A model generated the notes under the pieces. That model was not told the DNA's origin. It was given only the letters and a program-made list of their open reading frames with translations, and did not search any database. A stretch of DNA of 23,589 bases from CAZGNZ01 sp964527215 (GTDB lineage: Bacteria; Fidelibacterota; Marinisomatia; SCGC-AAA003-L08; JACNLC01), in NCBI GenBank assembly GCA_964527215.1, contig CAZGNZ010000049.1, positions 1 to 23,589 on the forward strand, given 5' to 3'. Positions 1 through 8,231 of this stretch are shown piece after piece (within the stretch, counting starts at the first letter, position 1; every line of letters begins with the position of its first letter). The position numbers and the translations under genes were made by a program.

Positions 1-41
1 TATCAATTAGTTATACACCATTTTTCAAGTGAGAAATGTTA

Positions 42-147
42 ATTAGTGATATAATCATTTTTCATTTCGCCGCCACGCCAAATGGCGGATTTTCAACAAG
101 CGGCGGGGAATGCACCCAGTCACACTTGTCCGCCAACTGGCGGATTC
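42..147 (-). repeat. Dispersed palindromic repeat, copy 1
   Basis: Positions 42-132 match 23293-23383 with only two differences that I can see. The segment contains the hairpin TCCGCC-AACT-GGCGGA at 129-144 and a CGCC-AAAT-GGCG hairpin near 76-87. Read on the minus strand it matches the internal part of the copy at 20645-21001. It lies 10 bp beyond the menB stop, so the 129-144 hairpin could also end menB transcripts, although no T-run follows it. Confidence 0.8.
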
Positions 148-153
148 AATTGG

Positions 154-984
154 TTACGGGTATCGTTTAAACTTGTCAAAATCCGGTTTCCGTTTTTCCT
201 TGAAGGCATCTCGCCCTTCCTGTGCTTCCTCTGTCTGATAAAACAGGAGGGTGGCATCACCGGCCAGCTGCTGCAGGCCGGCCTGGCCGTCACAGTCCGC
301 ATTCAGGGCAGCTTTCAGAAGCCGAATGGCTGTGGGGGATTTTTCCAGAATTTCCCGGCACCACTGTACGGTTTCCTGCTCCAGTTTCTCGATTGGAACC
401 ACAGCATTGACCAACCCCCAGTCCAGGGCTTTTCCAGCATCAATGAAACGACAGAGAAACCACATTTCCCGTGCCCTTTTTTGTCCGATGATGCGGGCCA
501 TATAGGATGATCCCCAGCCGCCGTCAAATGAACCCACCTTGGGTCCGGTTTGGCCGAACTGGGCATTTTCCGCAGCAATGGTGAGATCACACATCATGTG
601 CAGGACGTGTCCGCCGCCCACGGCATAGCCCGCCACCATGGCAATAACGGGTTTGGGCATGAAACGAATCTGTTTCTGAACATCCAGAATATTCAGACGG
701 GGAACGCCGTCTTCTCCCACATACCCGGCATCACCGCGGATTTTCTGATCGCCGCCTGAACAGAAAGCATGGGGACCTTCACCGGTTAAAATAACGACCC
801 CCACCCCGCGGTCGTCACGAACCAGATTAAATGCTTCAATCAGTTCGCGAACCGTTTGGGGCCGAAAGGCATTTCGGACTTCGGGCCGGTTAATGGTGAT
901 TTTGGCAATACCGGCGGCATCATGAAGCCCCTGCTCATATTTGATATCCTGAAAATCTTTAACCGGGTGCCAGTCTATGTTCAT
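154..984 (-). CDS. menB: 1,4-dihydroxy-2-naphthoyl-CoA synthase (MenB)
   Basis: Crotonase-fold enzyme of menaquinone synthesis; it cyclises o-succinylbenzoyl-CoA to 1,4-dihydroxy-2-naphthoyl-CoA in the cytoplasm. The 276-residue protein matches the usual length and carries the family hallmarks: CSGGDQKIRGDAGY (residues 75-88), GYAVGGGHVLHMMCDLTIAA (119-138) and FGQTGPKVGSFDGGWG (143-158). Gln145, Gly147 and Trp175 fall where E. coli MenB has its bicarbonate-site residues, so this looks like a bicarbonate-dependent type I enzyme (by analogy). The ATG follows a good AGGAG. The gene lies 36 bp after the barrel gene on the same strand, so the two are probably cotranscribed, yet no other men gene is visible. 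It implies a menaquinone-based respiratory chain. Confidence 0.97.
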   Translation of the reverse strand: MNIDWHPVKDFQDIKYEQGLHDAAGIAKITINRPEVRNAFRPQTVRELIEAFNLVRDDRGVGVVILTGEGPHAFCSGGDQKIRGDAGYVGEDGVPRLNILDVQKQIRFMPKPVIAMVAGYAVGGGHVLHMMCDLTIAAENAQFGQTGPKVGSFDGGWGSSYMARIIGQKRAREMWFLCRFIDAGKALDWGLVNAVVPIEKLEQETVQWCREILEKSPTAIRLLKAALNADCDGQAGLQQLAGDATLLFYQTEEAQEGRDAFKEKRKPDFDKFKRYP

Positions 985-1020
985 GCTGTCTCCTGAATAA
1001 TGGTTTTCTGTTTCCGGTTT

Positions 1021-1971
1021 CTACCAGAGGAGGCCAACGGTAAATACCAGGGCTTCATCATCGTAATCGTTAAAGGTAATAGAATAGTCCAGGTTGAACA
1101 GAACCTGGAAATTGTAGGTGCGGAATCCGCGGATGCCGCTTTGGAGAATCAGTTCAAATCCGTCCTTTCGACCATCTTTTTCTACAGGCTGACCATTGAC
1201 ATAATGTACCAGGTCATCATCATGGGTAACCCAGTGAAAGCCGAAAGCACCTCCAATGTAGGGGCAGAAATCCGTTTTGGTCAGAAGATAGTCAGAATAG
1301 ATATTGACAGCGAAACCCTGCCGGATGGCCATCTGCATTCCGGCTGTGATATTTTCCATTTCGAATCCGTAGCGGTAATCGATTGTAAAGGATTCATCAT
1401 CCCCGTCATAACCCCGCGTTGGGTAAAGATAACCGAATGACAGTCCGGAATACTTGCGGGCCTCCCGGCGCAGGAAATACCGCTCATCTTCTTTTTCGGT
1501 GATATTGCCAACCTGAACTGTTTCATTATACGGACGCACGGCCATCACACTGAGGGCAATCCGTTCAAACACAATGTCCAGTTCTTCGATGGACTGCACG
1601 GTGGTATTGTCAATGAGAATCAGCTCCTGTTGGAATATATCCACCAGCATATACTGAACAATCATCTTTGCGCCGAGGGTATTAATGGTGCAGATCACCA
1701 CCTGATCTGCCCGCAGATATTTTCCCACCTGAAGGGCACAGCTGGCATCGGAGCAAGACTCTCCTTCAAGGGCATCGCTGACGGCATTCTCGTCTACCAG
1801 ATGAACATTTCCCGCCTGATGGATTTCCTGCCGCAGCAAACCATTCAGAGTGGCCAAGGTGGTTTCAGTCAGATCCTGTGAGTGGATGGGAAGTACAATC
1901 ATTTCAGTAGCTGCCCACAGGTTTCCAAGTAAGAGTATCAGAAGCGCAAAAAATAGATTTCTTGGTTTCAT
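1021..1971 (-). CDS. Secreted TolB/CsgG-like N-domain plus outer-membrane beta-barrel protein
   Basis: A protein of 316 residues. I chose the ATG at 1971 because GGAGGAG sits just upstream and the protein then begins with a clear signal peptide (residues 1-21, ending NLWA-A). An upstream in-frame extension would run into the neighbouring gene. Residues about 22-145 resemble the periplasmic CsgG/TolB-N-like fold: a beta strand (MIVLPI), a helix, then a CSDASCALQVGKYLRADQ stretch typical of that family. Residues about 175-316 are alternating aromatic strands ending FTVGLLW, the C-terminal aromatic of an outer-membrane barrel. It probably joins a periplasmic nucleotide-free scaffold domain to a small barrel; its function is unknown. 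It lies between a lipoprotein gene and menB. The family assignment of the N-domain is by pattern only. Confidence 0.75.
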   Translation of the reverse strand: MKPRNLFFALLILLLGNLWAATEMIVLPIHSQDLTETTLATLNGLLRQEIHQAGNVHLVDENAVSDALEGESCSDASCALQVGKYLRADQVVICTINTLGAKMIVQYMLVDIFQQELILIDNTTVQSIEELDIVFERIALSVMAVRPYNETVQVGNITEKEDERYFLRREARKYSGLSFGYLYPTRGYDGDDESFTIDYRYGFEMENITAGMQMAIRQGFAVNIYSDYLLTKTDFCPYIGGAFGFHWVTHDDDLVHYVNGQPVEKDGRKDGFELILQSGIRGFRTYNFQVLFNLDYSITFNDYDDEALVFTVGLLW

Positions 1972-2146
1972 CGAAGGGCTCCTCCAATTTGCAATTTCAA
2001 AAGTGTACTTTAAACAGGTCTCAGATTGACAGGTGTCAGACGGAATCCGTTGGCTGACAAAGGGCAAAATTACAAAACACCGAATCGGATATCCTTGCAG
2101 GAATGATGCTGCGGAGTTTGCCGAAACGGAAATTCGATATGATCCA

Positions 2147-3121
2147 TTATCCTGCTTTGATTTTGCCGTAACGATAGCCGGCAATCAGAACCAGAACCAA
2201 TCCAGTCAGCAGCAGTGCAAACAATATCCGGTAGCGGATTGGATACACCACTTTACTCACGGCTGTCATTTCCAGATCATTGTCCAGGAATCCTGCCAGC
2301 CCGAACTGCCAGATTAAGGTGTCACCTCGAATGGTATCCGCATTGGTTTCTTCCAGATCACCCGGCAGAAGTACCCGAAATTCAAAATTGTCATCGGCAA
2401 GTCCCCGGGTGATCCGGCCTTCATCGTCCAGCATCTTGAATACAGAATCCACAACAGTGTACAAATTCACCGGCAGCGGTCTCATCAATACATCCAGTCC
2501 GTCCCGCTTCAGATAGTAAAAATCCTGTACCAGCAGAGAATCCGCGATTCCAGAGATATTTTCTGAAATCCAGCGTTCCAGTTCCGCTGTGACAATGGGG
2601 CGCAGATTGTAGCTCACGGGGCATCGGTCCAGGGTTTCCGTGAAAATGAAGGTGAGGTACTCTGCTGCCCAGCCGTCAGCTGGTTCATCATTAAACAGCC
2701 GGGCTGTCAGCGGATAGCGGTTTGTGACATTCCTTCCGGGAAACCGCCCGGTGAACTTGTAGGTGGTTTTCACCCACCAGCTGCGGGAATCAAAATGGAT
2801 TTGATGATTCAAAAGGGATTGTGAGAAAATGGAATCACCCTGAAAGAAATTCCCTGGAAATACAGTTTGGGTGTCAAACTCAGCCTGAGCGCTGTATTCA
2901 TGGGTGTCGGTTTCCGGTTGTTCAAAATTATGCCGGATCGTCCATTCCGGTCCGGTGGGGGGCAGATAATCCGAATCCTGAAAATCGTCAATTGACCCTT
3001 TTCCGAAATACTGAACATCAAATCCGCCGTCCGGATGCAGCTGAAAATGGTAAATATGTTCGACGCAGCCTGTGATCAGCATGAAACATGCAGCTGCTGT
3101 CAGCCACTTGATAATTCTCAC
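2147..3121 (-). CDS. Lipoprotein with C-terminal transmembrane anchor, function unknown
   Basis: A 324-residue protein starting at GTG 3121, chosen because GGGGGA precedes it at proper spacing and a lipoprotein signal follows at once: basic VRIIKW, a hydrophobic core and lipobox ITGC with the lipid-attached Cys19. The body (about 25-295) is rich in beta-type sequence with no motif I recognise. Residues about 299-316 (LFALLLTGLVLVLIAGY) form a single membrane helix followed by a short basic tail. A lipid at one end and a membrane helix at the other is an uncommon architecture; the domain between them must lie on the outer face of the inner membrane. The gap to the next gene is 175 bp, so cotranscription is possible but not certain. 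An ATG further upstream would give a longer protein without a signal peptide at its N-terminus. Confidence 0.7.
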   Translation of the reverse strand: MRIIKWLTAAACFMLITGCVEHIYHFQLHPDGGFDVQYFGKGSIDDFQDSDYLPPTGPEWTIRHNFEQPETDTHEYSAQAEFDTQTVFPGNFFQGDSIFSQSLLNHQIHFDSRSWWVKTTYKFTGRFPGRNVTNRYPLTARLFNDEPADGWAAEYLTFIFTETLDRCPVSYNLRPIVTAELERWISENISGIADSLLVQDFYYLKRDGLDVLMRPLPVNLYTVVDSVFKMLDDEGRITRGLADDNFEFRVLLPGDLEETNADTIRGDTLIWQFGLAGFLDNDLEMTAVSKVVYPIRYRILFALLLTGLVLVLIAGYRYGKIKAG

Positions 3122-3333
3122 AGTTTCCCCCACTTTTGCACAGTTCAAATCGTGAAAGTTTAAGAAACCTGAACACACTCCGGGAAATGATAAATAAGTG
3201 TCTGAATGCCGCTGTGAGAAATTGCACATCGAAAATACCTTCAGATCACCCGGCCGAAAAGATCGACTCTTCGACTGATCCCACCATCCAAACGAAGCAG
3301 TACCCAACTATTTTTCCACTCTGTTCCTCAATT

Positions 3334-3417
3334 GCACCCCTTCAGGGTTCTGCCGTCATTCTATCCGGTTCCCGGGACGATGCCCCGGGCTGATGTACAC
3401 AGCCCCTTCAGGGCTGG
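3334..3417 (-). repeat. REP-like hairpin module 1
   Basis: Read on the minus strand it contains CAGCCC-TGAAG-GGGCTG, then a CCCGGG-rich hairpin, then ACCC-TGAAG-GGGT. The outer two hairpins share the core CCCTGAAGGGG. Such modules are often mis-called as short proteins reading SPEGAVYISPG; the tiny frames here do so too. No RAYT-type transposase is present in the window. Confidence 0.8.
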
Positions 3418-3910
3418 AGAATCTGAATTGCGCAAATGATCTGTGGAATCTGAGATTGAAAATATCCCTATGTCCATCCATCCCAAACCCCCACCCACCT
3501 CCGGGGAAATACCGCGTGGCCTGGGATTCAGGATGCAGCAATCCCAAGTCCTGAGGCGGTCATTCACCTGAGTTCATTCAATCTGTTCGAGCACTCATCT
3601 GTATTATTACTATGCATCCTGAACCGCAATTCGGACGGAAATCGTTGGTTAATGGTGAATAGTATATTGGCAACTGGTCATCCGGGGCTGCATTCATTGC
3701 TGACGGGTGACCACTGATATCTGTCAACTGACGATTTTCCGCTCCTACTCAATAGCATTATGCCAGAAAGCCCAATTCAGCCATTACACTATTTTACCGT
3801 TTCATTGCACAATGACACCCTGCAGGAAACCCAACTCAACGACTCAACCAATACTATTATGCCAAGCCCTAAACGCATTTGGTGTGTTCTGAAATTCACT
3901 GAAATGGAAT

Positions 3911-3934
3911 GTTCTTTTCTTCGAAGAAAAGAAC
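3911..3934. repeat. 24-bp perfect palindrome (unit 1)
   Basis: GTTCTTTTCTTC is followed directly by its exact reverse complement GAAGAAAAGAAC with no loop. A further CAAAAGAAC follows, repeating the outer arm. Confidence 0.85.
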
Positions 3935-4234
3935 CAAAAGAACATGCGCAGCAGTACAATTTCATCTCGATTGTATCTTTCATTGAATGAGATAAACTCG
4001 TCCCGTCGAAAATCAGACGGGACTCGAACAACAACATCTCATTCACACCATGAAACATCCAATCTCGACAGTCTGCTCTTCTGATCAGACTGACTGAAAT
4101 TGTACTGAATGCGCGATAATACTTTTACTCCTTAGAGATTGTGCTGATAACTGACCGCTGAAAACTGATGGCTTTCACAAACCCACTCAACACCTCGACC
4201 TATTGACAACACCCGGTCCTCCAGGTCTTTACCT

Positions 4235-4318
4235 GCACCCCTTCAGGGTTCTGACGTCATTCTATCCGGTTACCGGGGCTGTACCCCGGGCTGACGTATT
4301 CAGCCCCTTCAGGGCTGG
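4235..4318 (-). repeat. REP-like hairpin module 2
   Basis: Same three-hairpin layout as the module at 3334, with changes concentrated in the middle hairpin (ACCGGGGCTGTACCCCGGG). The two TGAAG-loop hairpins are kept intact. Confidence 0.8.
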
Positions 4319-4811
4319 AGGATCTGAATTGCGCAAATGATCTGTGGAATCTGAGATTGAAAATATCCCTATGTCCATCCATCCCAAACCCCCACCCACC
4401 TCCGGGGAAATACCGCGTGGCCTGGGATTCAGGATGCAGCAATCCCAAGTCCTGAGGCGGTCATTCACCTGAGTTCATTCAATCTGTTCGAGCACTCATC
4501 TGTATTATTACTATGCATCCTGAACCGCAATTCGGACGGAAATCGTTGGTTAATGGTGAATAGTATATTGGCAACTGGTCATCCGGGGCTGCATTCATTG
4601 CTGACGGGTGACCACTGATATCTGTCAACTGACGATTTTCCGCTCCTACTCAATAGCATTATGCCAGAAAGCCCAATTCAGCCATTACACTATTTTACCG
4701 TTTCATTGCACAATGACACCCTGCAGGAAACCCAACTCAACGACTCAACCAATACTATTATGCCAAGCCCTAAACGCATTTGGTGTGTTCTGAAATTCAC
4801 TGAAATGGAAT

Positions 4812-4835
4812 GTTCTTTTCTTCGAAGAAAAGAAC
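4812..4835. repeat. 24-bp perfect palindrome (unit 2)
   Basis: Identical copy of the palindrome at 3911, offset by 901 bp as part of the tandem duplication. Confidence 0.85.
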
Positions 4836-5135
4836 CAAAAGAACATGCGCAGCAGTACAATTTCATCTCGATTGTATCTTTCATTGAATGAGATAAACTC
4901 GTCCCGTCGAAAATCAGACGGGACTCGAACAACAACATCTCATTCACACCATGAAACATCCAATCTCGACAGTCTGCTCTTCTGATCAGACTGACTGAAA
5001 TTGTACTGAATGCGCGATAATACTTTTACTCCTTAGAGATTGTGCTGATAACTGACCGCTGAAAACTGATGGCTTTCACAAACCCACTCAACACCTCGAC
5101 CTATTGACAACACCCGGTCCTCCAGGTCTTTACCT

Positions 5136-5219
5136 GCACCCCGCCAGGGTTCTGCCGTCATTCTATCCGGTTCCCAGGGCGATGCCCCGGGCTGACGTAT
5201 TCAGCCCCTTCAGGGCTGG
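5136..5219 (-). repeat. REP-like hairpin module 3
   Basis: Third copy, 901 bp after the second. The first hairpin is altered (CACCCCGCCAGGGTTC) while the last, CAGCCCC-TTCA-GGGCTG on the plus strand, is unchanged. Confidence 0.75.
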
Positions 5220-5440
5220 AGGCCTTATTTCGGCACGTAATCAGTGGAACCTCTGATTGAAAAATTCCCCAAGATCACCCATCCCAAACCCCCACCACTC
5301 CCGGGGAAATAGCCGGGTGGCATGGGATTCAGAATGCAGCAATCCCAATCCCGGAAACCGCCAGCAGCCGGAGTTATTTTTTCCTAACCGAGAATTCATC
5401 GTCTATTATAACTATGCATTCTGAACTGTCATTCGGACGG
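5136..5440. repeat. Diverged partial third unit of the 901-bp repeat
   Basis: It starts with a third hairpin module exactly 901 bp after the second and continues with recognisable but clearly diverged sequence: the CCCAAACCCCCACC stretch, GGGATTCAGRATGCAGCAATCCC and a CTATTATAACTATGCAT-like segment. Similarity fades after ATTCGGACGG at 5431-5440. It is an older copy than units 1 and 2. Confidence 0.8.
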
Positions 5441-5825
5441 TGATTTAAAAGAATTGAAACGTTGAGATAAGAAATGAAATTTGAAATTCTGCGTATGCGT
5501 TTAATCAAACCATCGATCAACCACTGACAATCACACACCGAAAACCAACGATTTTTTATTTCACTCAATCCCACCATCTCAACAAAGCAGTGTTCAATTC
5601 ATTCACGATCAAATCAAAACACCACTCTCCGTTTCTGAGCCATAAACATTTGTTTTGAACTTAACGGTGACCGTAATTTTGCATTGCTCATCATTGTATT
5701 CTCCCAAACAAACAACCGCTTCCACTTCATCAGCCCTGAAGATGGCAGGCTGGATTATCCGGACCTGCATCCTTCAATTGTGCTAAAACTGAGTCTGTTT
5801 AACGGATTTAAAACATGAGGTCCTT

Positions 5826-7298
5826 ATGAAAGCAGATCGTTTTGTTATTATGCTGGGGACAGTCTTATCCATCTTGATGTCCCAGTCACTCACTCCAAAA
5901 GCCCAATCACCGGAACGCCTGCGGCCGCCTGAAATCAACAGCCGGTCTTTGCCTGATTTGAATATACAGCGGCCAAACGGATTTTTCAGTCAGCGCTGGG
6001 GCACGGATTTCACGCTGTTGGACTCTTCCAAAAACGGCTACGGCCTGGCCGCGCACAATACCAAACCGCTGTCAGTTTCTGAAGAAGGCTGGGGCCTTGC
6101 CTACCGTAAATGGGCGGGCGCTGAGGCCGGAAGCGGACAGCTGGCCGCCGCATATGCTGAGAACGGCGATAACTGGCTTATCTATTCCAATATCAACCAT
6201 GAAACGGGCGGCGCTCTGGATCCCAGCTTCCTGGCGATAGAAGAATATCCCTACATCTTCTGGACCGAAATCGATTCCCAGGGTCCGGATGTGGGATTCC
6301 GGCCCATGTATAGCTATGATGAATTCGGCTGGGACGGCGGCAGTTTTTCCGACCCTTACGATGTGGACTGGCTCTGGACTCCAACCATGCTGGGTGCAAT
6401 ATCTCCGGAGGTGTCAGAAAACGAATTTGACGATGAAGTATATTTCAATATTGCCGCCCTGGACTGGGACAACTCCCGCGTCATCCTGTATCATCAGGAG
6501 GCGTACGATGACGGATTCATCATTTTTTGTGAGTCGCAGGTTGTGATGGATTTCAGCAGTGATTTTCCGGAAAATTTAAACTATACGTCCGATCCGGTGC
6601 TGGTTACCAATGGTGATGGTATCGGTTATTGTGCTGTCACATCCTACTACAGCGATGATTCGGAGCTTAACTCGATTCACACACTCGTTTTTGTCAAAAC
6701 CGAAAACTACGGTGCCTCCTGGCACGGACCCACCGACTCCACCTACTATCACATCCCCCTGTCAGTGACCGATCACATGCTGGCGTCAGGTCAGTTCCCT
6801 TCAGAGTATCATGATCCATGTGACGGTGACGATCCATCCAATGACCTGAACTTCGAGCATCTTTTCATGACATACCACTTTGACATGAAGCTGGATGAGT
6901 ATGGGAATCCCCATTTTGTAATCGGCGCCATGGGAGAGCTGAATGCCATGGTGTATCCCGGCATTCCCAACAGTCGCCTGTTTTACCTGACCATCGACCA
7001 GCAGCATCTGGACCAGCCGGGTGATCCGCAGACAGAAACCGGCTGGCAGTATGAATGGATCACGGAAATGGATGAATACTGGCGCTGGGACAATGAGGAC
7101 AGCGATCCATACTGGCAGATTGTTTTCCCGAAACTGATTTTTGATACTGAAATAGATGACTTCTACTATGTGGTCATGTCTGCACCAAGCTGCGGTGAGG
7201 ATGTCATCGTTGATGACGGCGGTACTAGTTACGATTACTGCGACGATATAGTGGCCTACCCGCAGTGGAATGAGGACGTCTTTGTCTTCCGGACCTGA
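5826..7298 (+). CDS. Secreted Asp-box (sialidase-like propeller) protein, 5' part ending at an in-frame TGA
   Basis: 490 residues, starting at an ATG preceded by TGAGGTCC. An N-terminal signal peptide (about 1-27, ending PKAQS) directs export. The body is rich in Asp, Trp and Tyr beta strands. TENYGASW at 292-299 fits the Asp-box pattern S/T-x-D/N-x-G-x-T/S-W of sialidase and BNR beta-propellers. The frame stops at TGA 7296-7298 but stays open in the same phase for another 160 codons, to 7781. Across the stop it reads T-[TGA]-N-D-G-W-D-W, a second Asp box with the stop at its variable second position. The intact ancestor was therefore about 651 residues with a C-terminal dockerin-like module. 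As it stands the product would be cut inside a propeller blade and lack that module. I do not see catalytic residues of a true sialidase, so a glycan-binding or structural role is equally possible. Confidence 0.75.
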   Translation: MKADRFVIMLGTVLSILMSQSLTPKAQSPERLRPPEINSRSLPDLNIQRPNGFFSQRWGTDFTLLDSSKNGYGLAAHNTKPLSVSEEGWGLAYRKWAGAEAGSGQLAAAYAENGDNWLIYSNINHETGGALDPSFLAIEEYPYIFWTEIDSQGPDVGFRPMYSYDEFGWDGGSFSDPYDVDWLWTPTMLGAISPEVSENEFDDEVYFNIAALDWDNSRVILYHQEAYDDGFIIFCESQVVMDFSSDFPENLNYTSDPVLVTNGDGIGYCAVTSYYSDDSELNSIHTLVFVKTENYGASWHGPTDSTYYHIPLSVTDHMLASGQFPSEYHDPCDGDDPSNDLNFEHLFMTYHFDMKLDEYGNPHFVIGAMGELNAMVYPGIPNSRLFYLTIDQQHLDQPGDPQTETGWQYEWITEMDEYWRWDNEDSDPYWQIVFPKLIFDTEIDDFYYVVMSAPSCGEDVIVDDGGTSYDYCDDIVAYPQWNEDVFVFRT

Positions 7299-7781
7299 AA
7301 CGACGGCTGGGACTGGTGCGGTCCCTTCAATATTACAAATACGGCTCCGGACTGCTGGATTACTGAAACCGGTGAGCTGGAGTGCAGCCCTGAATATGTC
7401 TGTTCTGACGGGTACACCGTTATACGGCCGGATGAGCTTAGTGCCCACCCGGGACCCATGGCAGAGGATGAATTCATCCCGCTGGTTTTTCAGATGCCCG
7501 ATTACTGCGGCGGTCCAACAGGCTGGGAAGATTCCGGTCTGGAGCATAAAAACCTCATATTTACCGGTACCGCGGATATGGACGGCTGGCCGTTTCCAAC
7601 TCCGGATTATGAATTCGGAGATGCCAATCACGACGGCATTATTAACATCCAAGATATCATTACTGTCATGAACTGGCTGCTGTTCGGAGTAGGTCCAACA
7701 AACATTCACTTTGACACAAACATCGATGGCAATATTGATATTCTGGATATTGTGGGAATTGTCCTTATCATTCTTGGTTAG
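7299..7781 (+). pseudogene. 3' part of the Asp-box protein, with dockerin-like C-terminus
   Basis: Continues in the same reading phase as the gene at 5826 after one TGA. It begins NDGWDWCGPFNIT and ends in a duplicated calcium-loop module: GDANHDGIINIQD and DTNIDGNIDILD, each followed by a hydrophobic helix, ending IILG-stop. An internal ATG at 7458 could start a 107-residue fragment, but it has no Shine-Dalgarno and would lack a signal peptide. Either a recent nonsense mutation, a sequencing error, or readthrough joins the two parts. The codon pattern remains protein-like throughout, so decay, if real, is recent. Confidence 0.7.
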
Positions 7782-7800
7782 GTCGAAGGATTAGCCTGAA

Positions 7801-8082
7801 TGTTTCATGAGGTTTCGAAATGAGATGGTGGAGCTGGTTGATTATGCAAGGCCTGTGAAGAGATTTGAATCCGCTATTTGGCGTGGTGGCGAAATAGTTA
7901 ATGATCCGATCGATTACTGAACCCCGTCCCGTCAGCTGACGGGCGGGGAAATTCATCGACATTGAACTGGACCGTACAATGAAAACAAATATCGAGCGTA
8001 ATTGAAACAGAATCGACCAGATATATCATCGACCGGAAAATGTGAAGCATTTTAAACATAGATATTCTCTTGAAATATGCGG
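7801..8082 (+). repeat. Dispersed palindromic repeat, copy 2
   Basis: Collinear with 20645-21001 from TGTTTCATGAG to GAAATATGCGG but lacking its internal ~60-bp block (TCCGTC hairpin through CGCCGCTTGTTGAA). It contains the perfect 16-bp palindrome CCCGTCAGCTGACGGG at 7928-7943. It sits upstream of the subtilase gene and may lie within that gene's promoter region. Confidence 0.8.
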
Positions 8083-8169
8083 CCTAATCCGGAATACCGG
8101 TTTACAAGGTGTTACGAAAATGTCAATAGTTGGATATCAGAAAAACCGTTACCTTTATCGACATTTTAT

Positions 8170-8204
8170 CCCGGTGAAGGGCTGTTCAAAAAACCGGCAC
8201 CGGG
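8170..8204 (+). promoter_or_regulatory. Inverted repeat in the subtilase leader
   Basis: CCCGGTG at 8170-8176 pairs exactly with CACCGGG at 8198-8204, followed by TATTTT. It ends 27 nt before the GTG start at 8232. It could be a leader hairpin, operator or weak terminator; position is the only support for a role. Confidence 0.35.
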
Positions 8205-8231
8205 TATTTTCATCAACTCAAGGGGATTTTT

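Larger units (their letters stand above)
3334..4234. repeat. 901-bp tandem direct repeat, unit 1
   Basis: Every landmark recurs exactly 901 bp later. The first 84 bp are a REP-like hairpin module that differs at several positions from unit 2; the remaining ~817 bp are identical to unit 2 wherever I compared them, apart from one change next to the module. Inside are a 24-bp perfect palindrome, an 8-bp-stem hairpin GTCCCGTC/GACGGGAC near 4001-4024 and CAGTCTG/CAGACTG near 4070. No gene is supported. Confidence 0.95.
4235..5135. repeat. 901-bp tandem direct repeat, unit 2
   Basis: Head-to-tail copy of the preceding unit. Near-identity of the 817-bp body, against visible divergence of the 84-bp modules, suggests a recent duplication by recombination between hairpin modules, or conversion (inference). 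An assembly duplication cannot be excluded from sequence alone. Confidence 0.95.
3122..5825. other. 2.7-kb gene-poor region dominated by repeats
   Basis: No open frame here has a signal, domain or convincing codon pattern. Short frames are duplicated exactly because the underlying DNA is duplicated. The region holds the tandem 901-bp units, three REP-like modules, a diverged third unit and, at 5441-5825, unique AT-rich DNA that must contain the promoter and leader of the gene at 5826. The stretch at 3278-3300 resembles 5568-5590 (shared ATCCCACCATC and AAGCAGT), so both flanks may come from the same ancestral element. Confidence 0.7.

Noticed and set aside
3356..3547. Short frames reading SPEGAVYISPG
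   Set aside because: They translate the REP-like hairpin module; this is a known kind of spurious repeat-derived protein call.
3789..4058. An 89-residue minus-strand frame repeated exactly at 4690-4959
   Set aside because: Exact duplication follows from the 901-bp DNA repeat. It has no Shine-Dalgarno, domain or signal, and part of it translates the 24-bp palindrome.
7296..7325. Selenocysteine insertion at the in-frame TGA, with GGGAC-TGGTGCG-GTCCC (7309-7325) as a SECIS hairpin
   Set aside because: The stem has only five pairs, the loop lacks the canonical GGUC start, and a variable loop position in a secreted propeller gives no redox reason for selenocysteine. No selenoprotein genes are in view.
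6801..7709. 302-codon minus-strand frame opposite the Asp-box gene
   Set aside because: It is a shadow of the Asp-rich plus-strand gene, with low-complexity Ile/Val composition. It happens to span the TGA, but the plus strand has the signal peptide, Asp boxes and dockerin-like tail.
5826..7781. TGA read as tryptophan (alternative genetic code)
   Set aside because: Several intact genes in the window end in TGA at positions that match normal family lengths (Rrf2 regulator, pcm, potassium channel).
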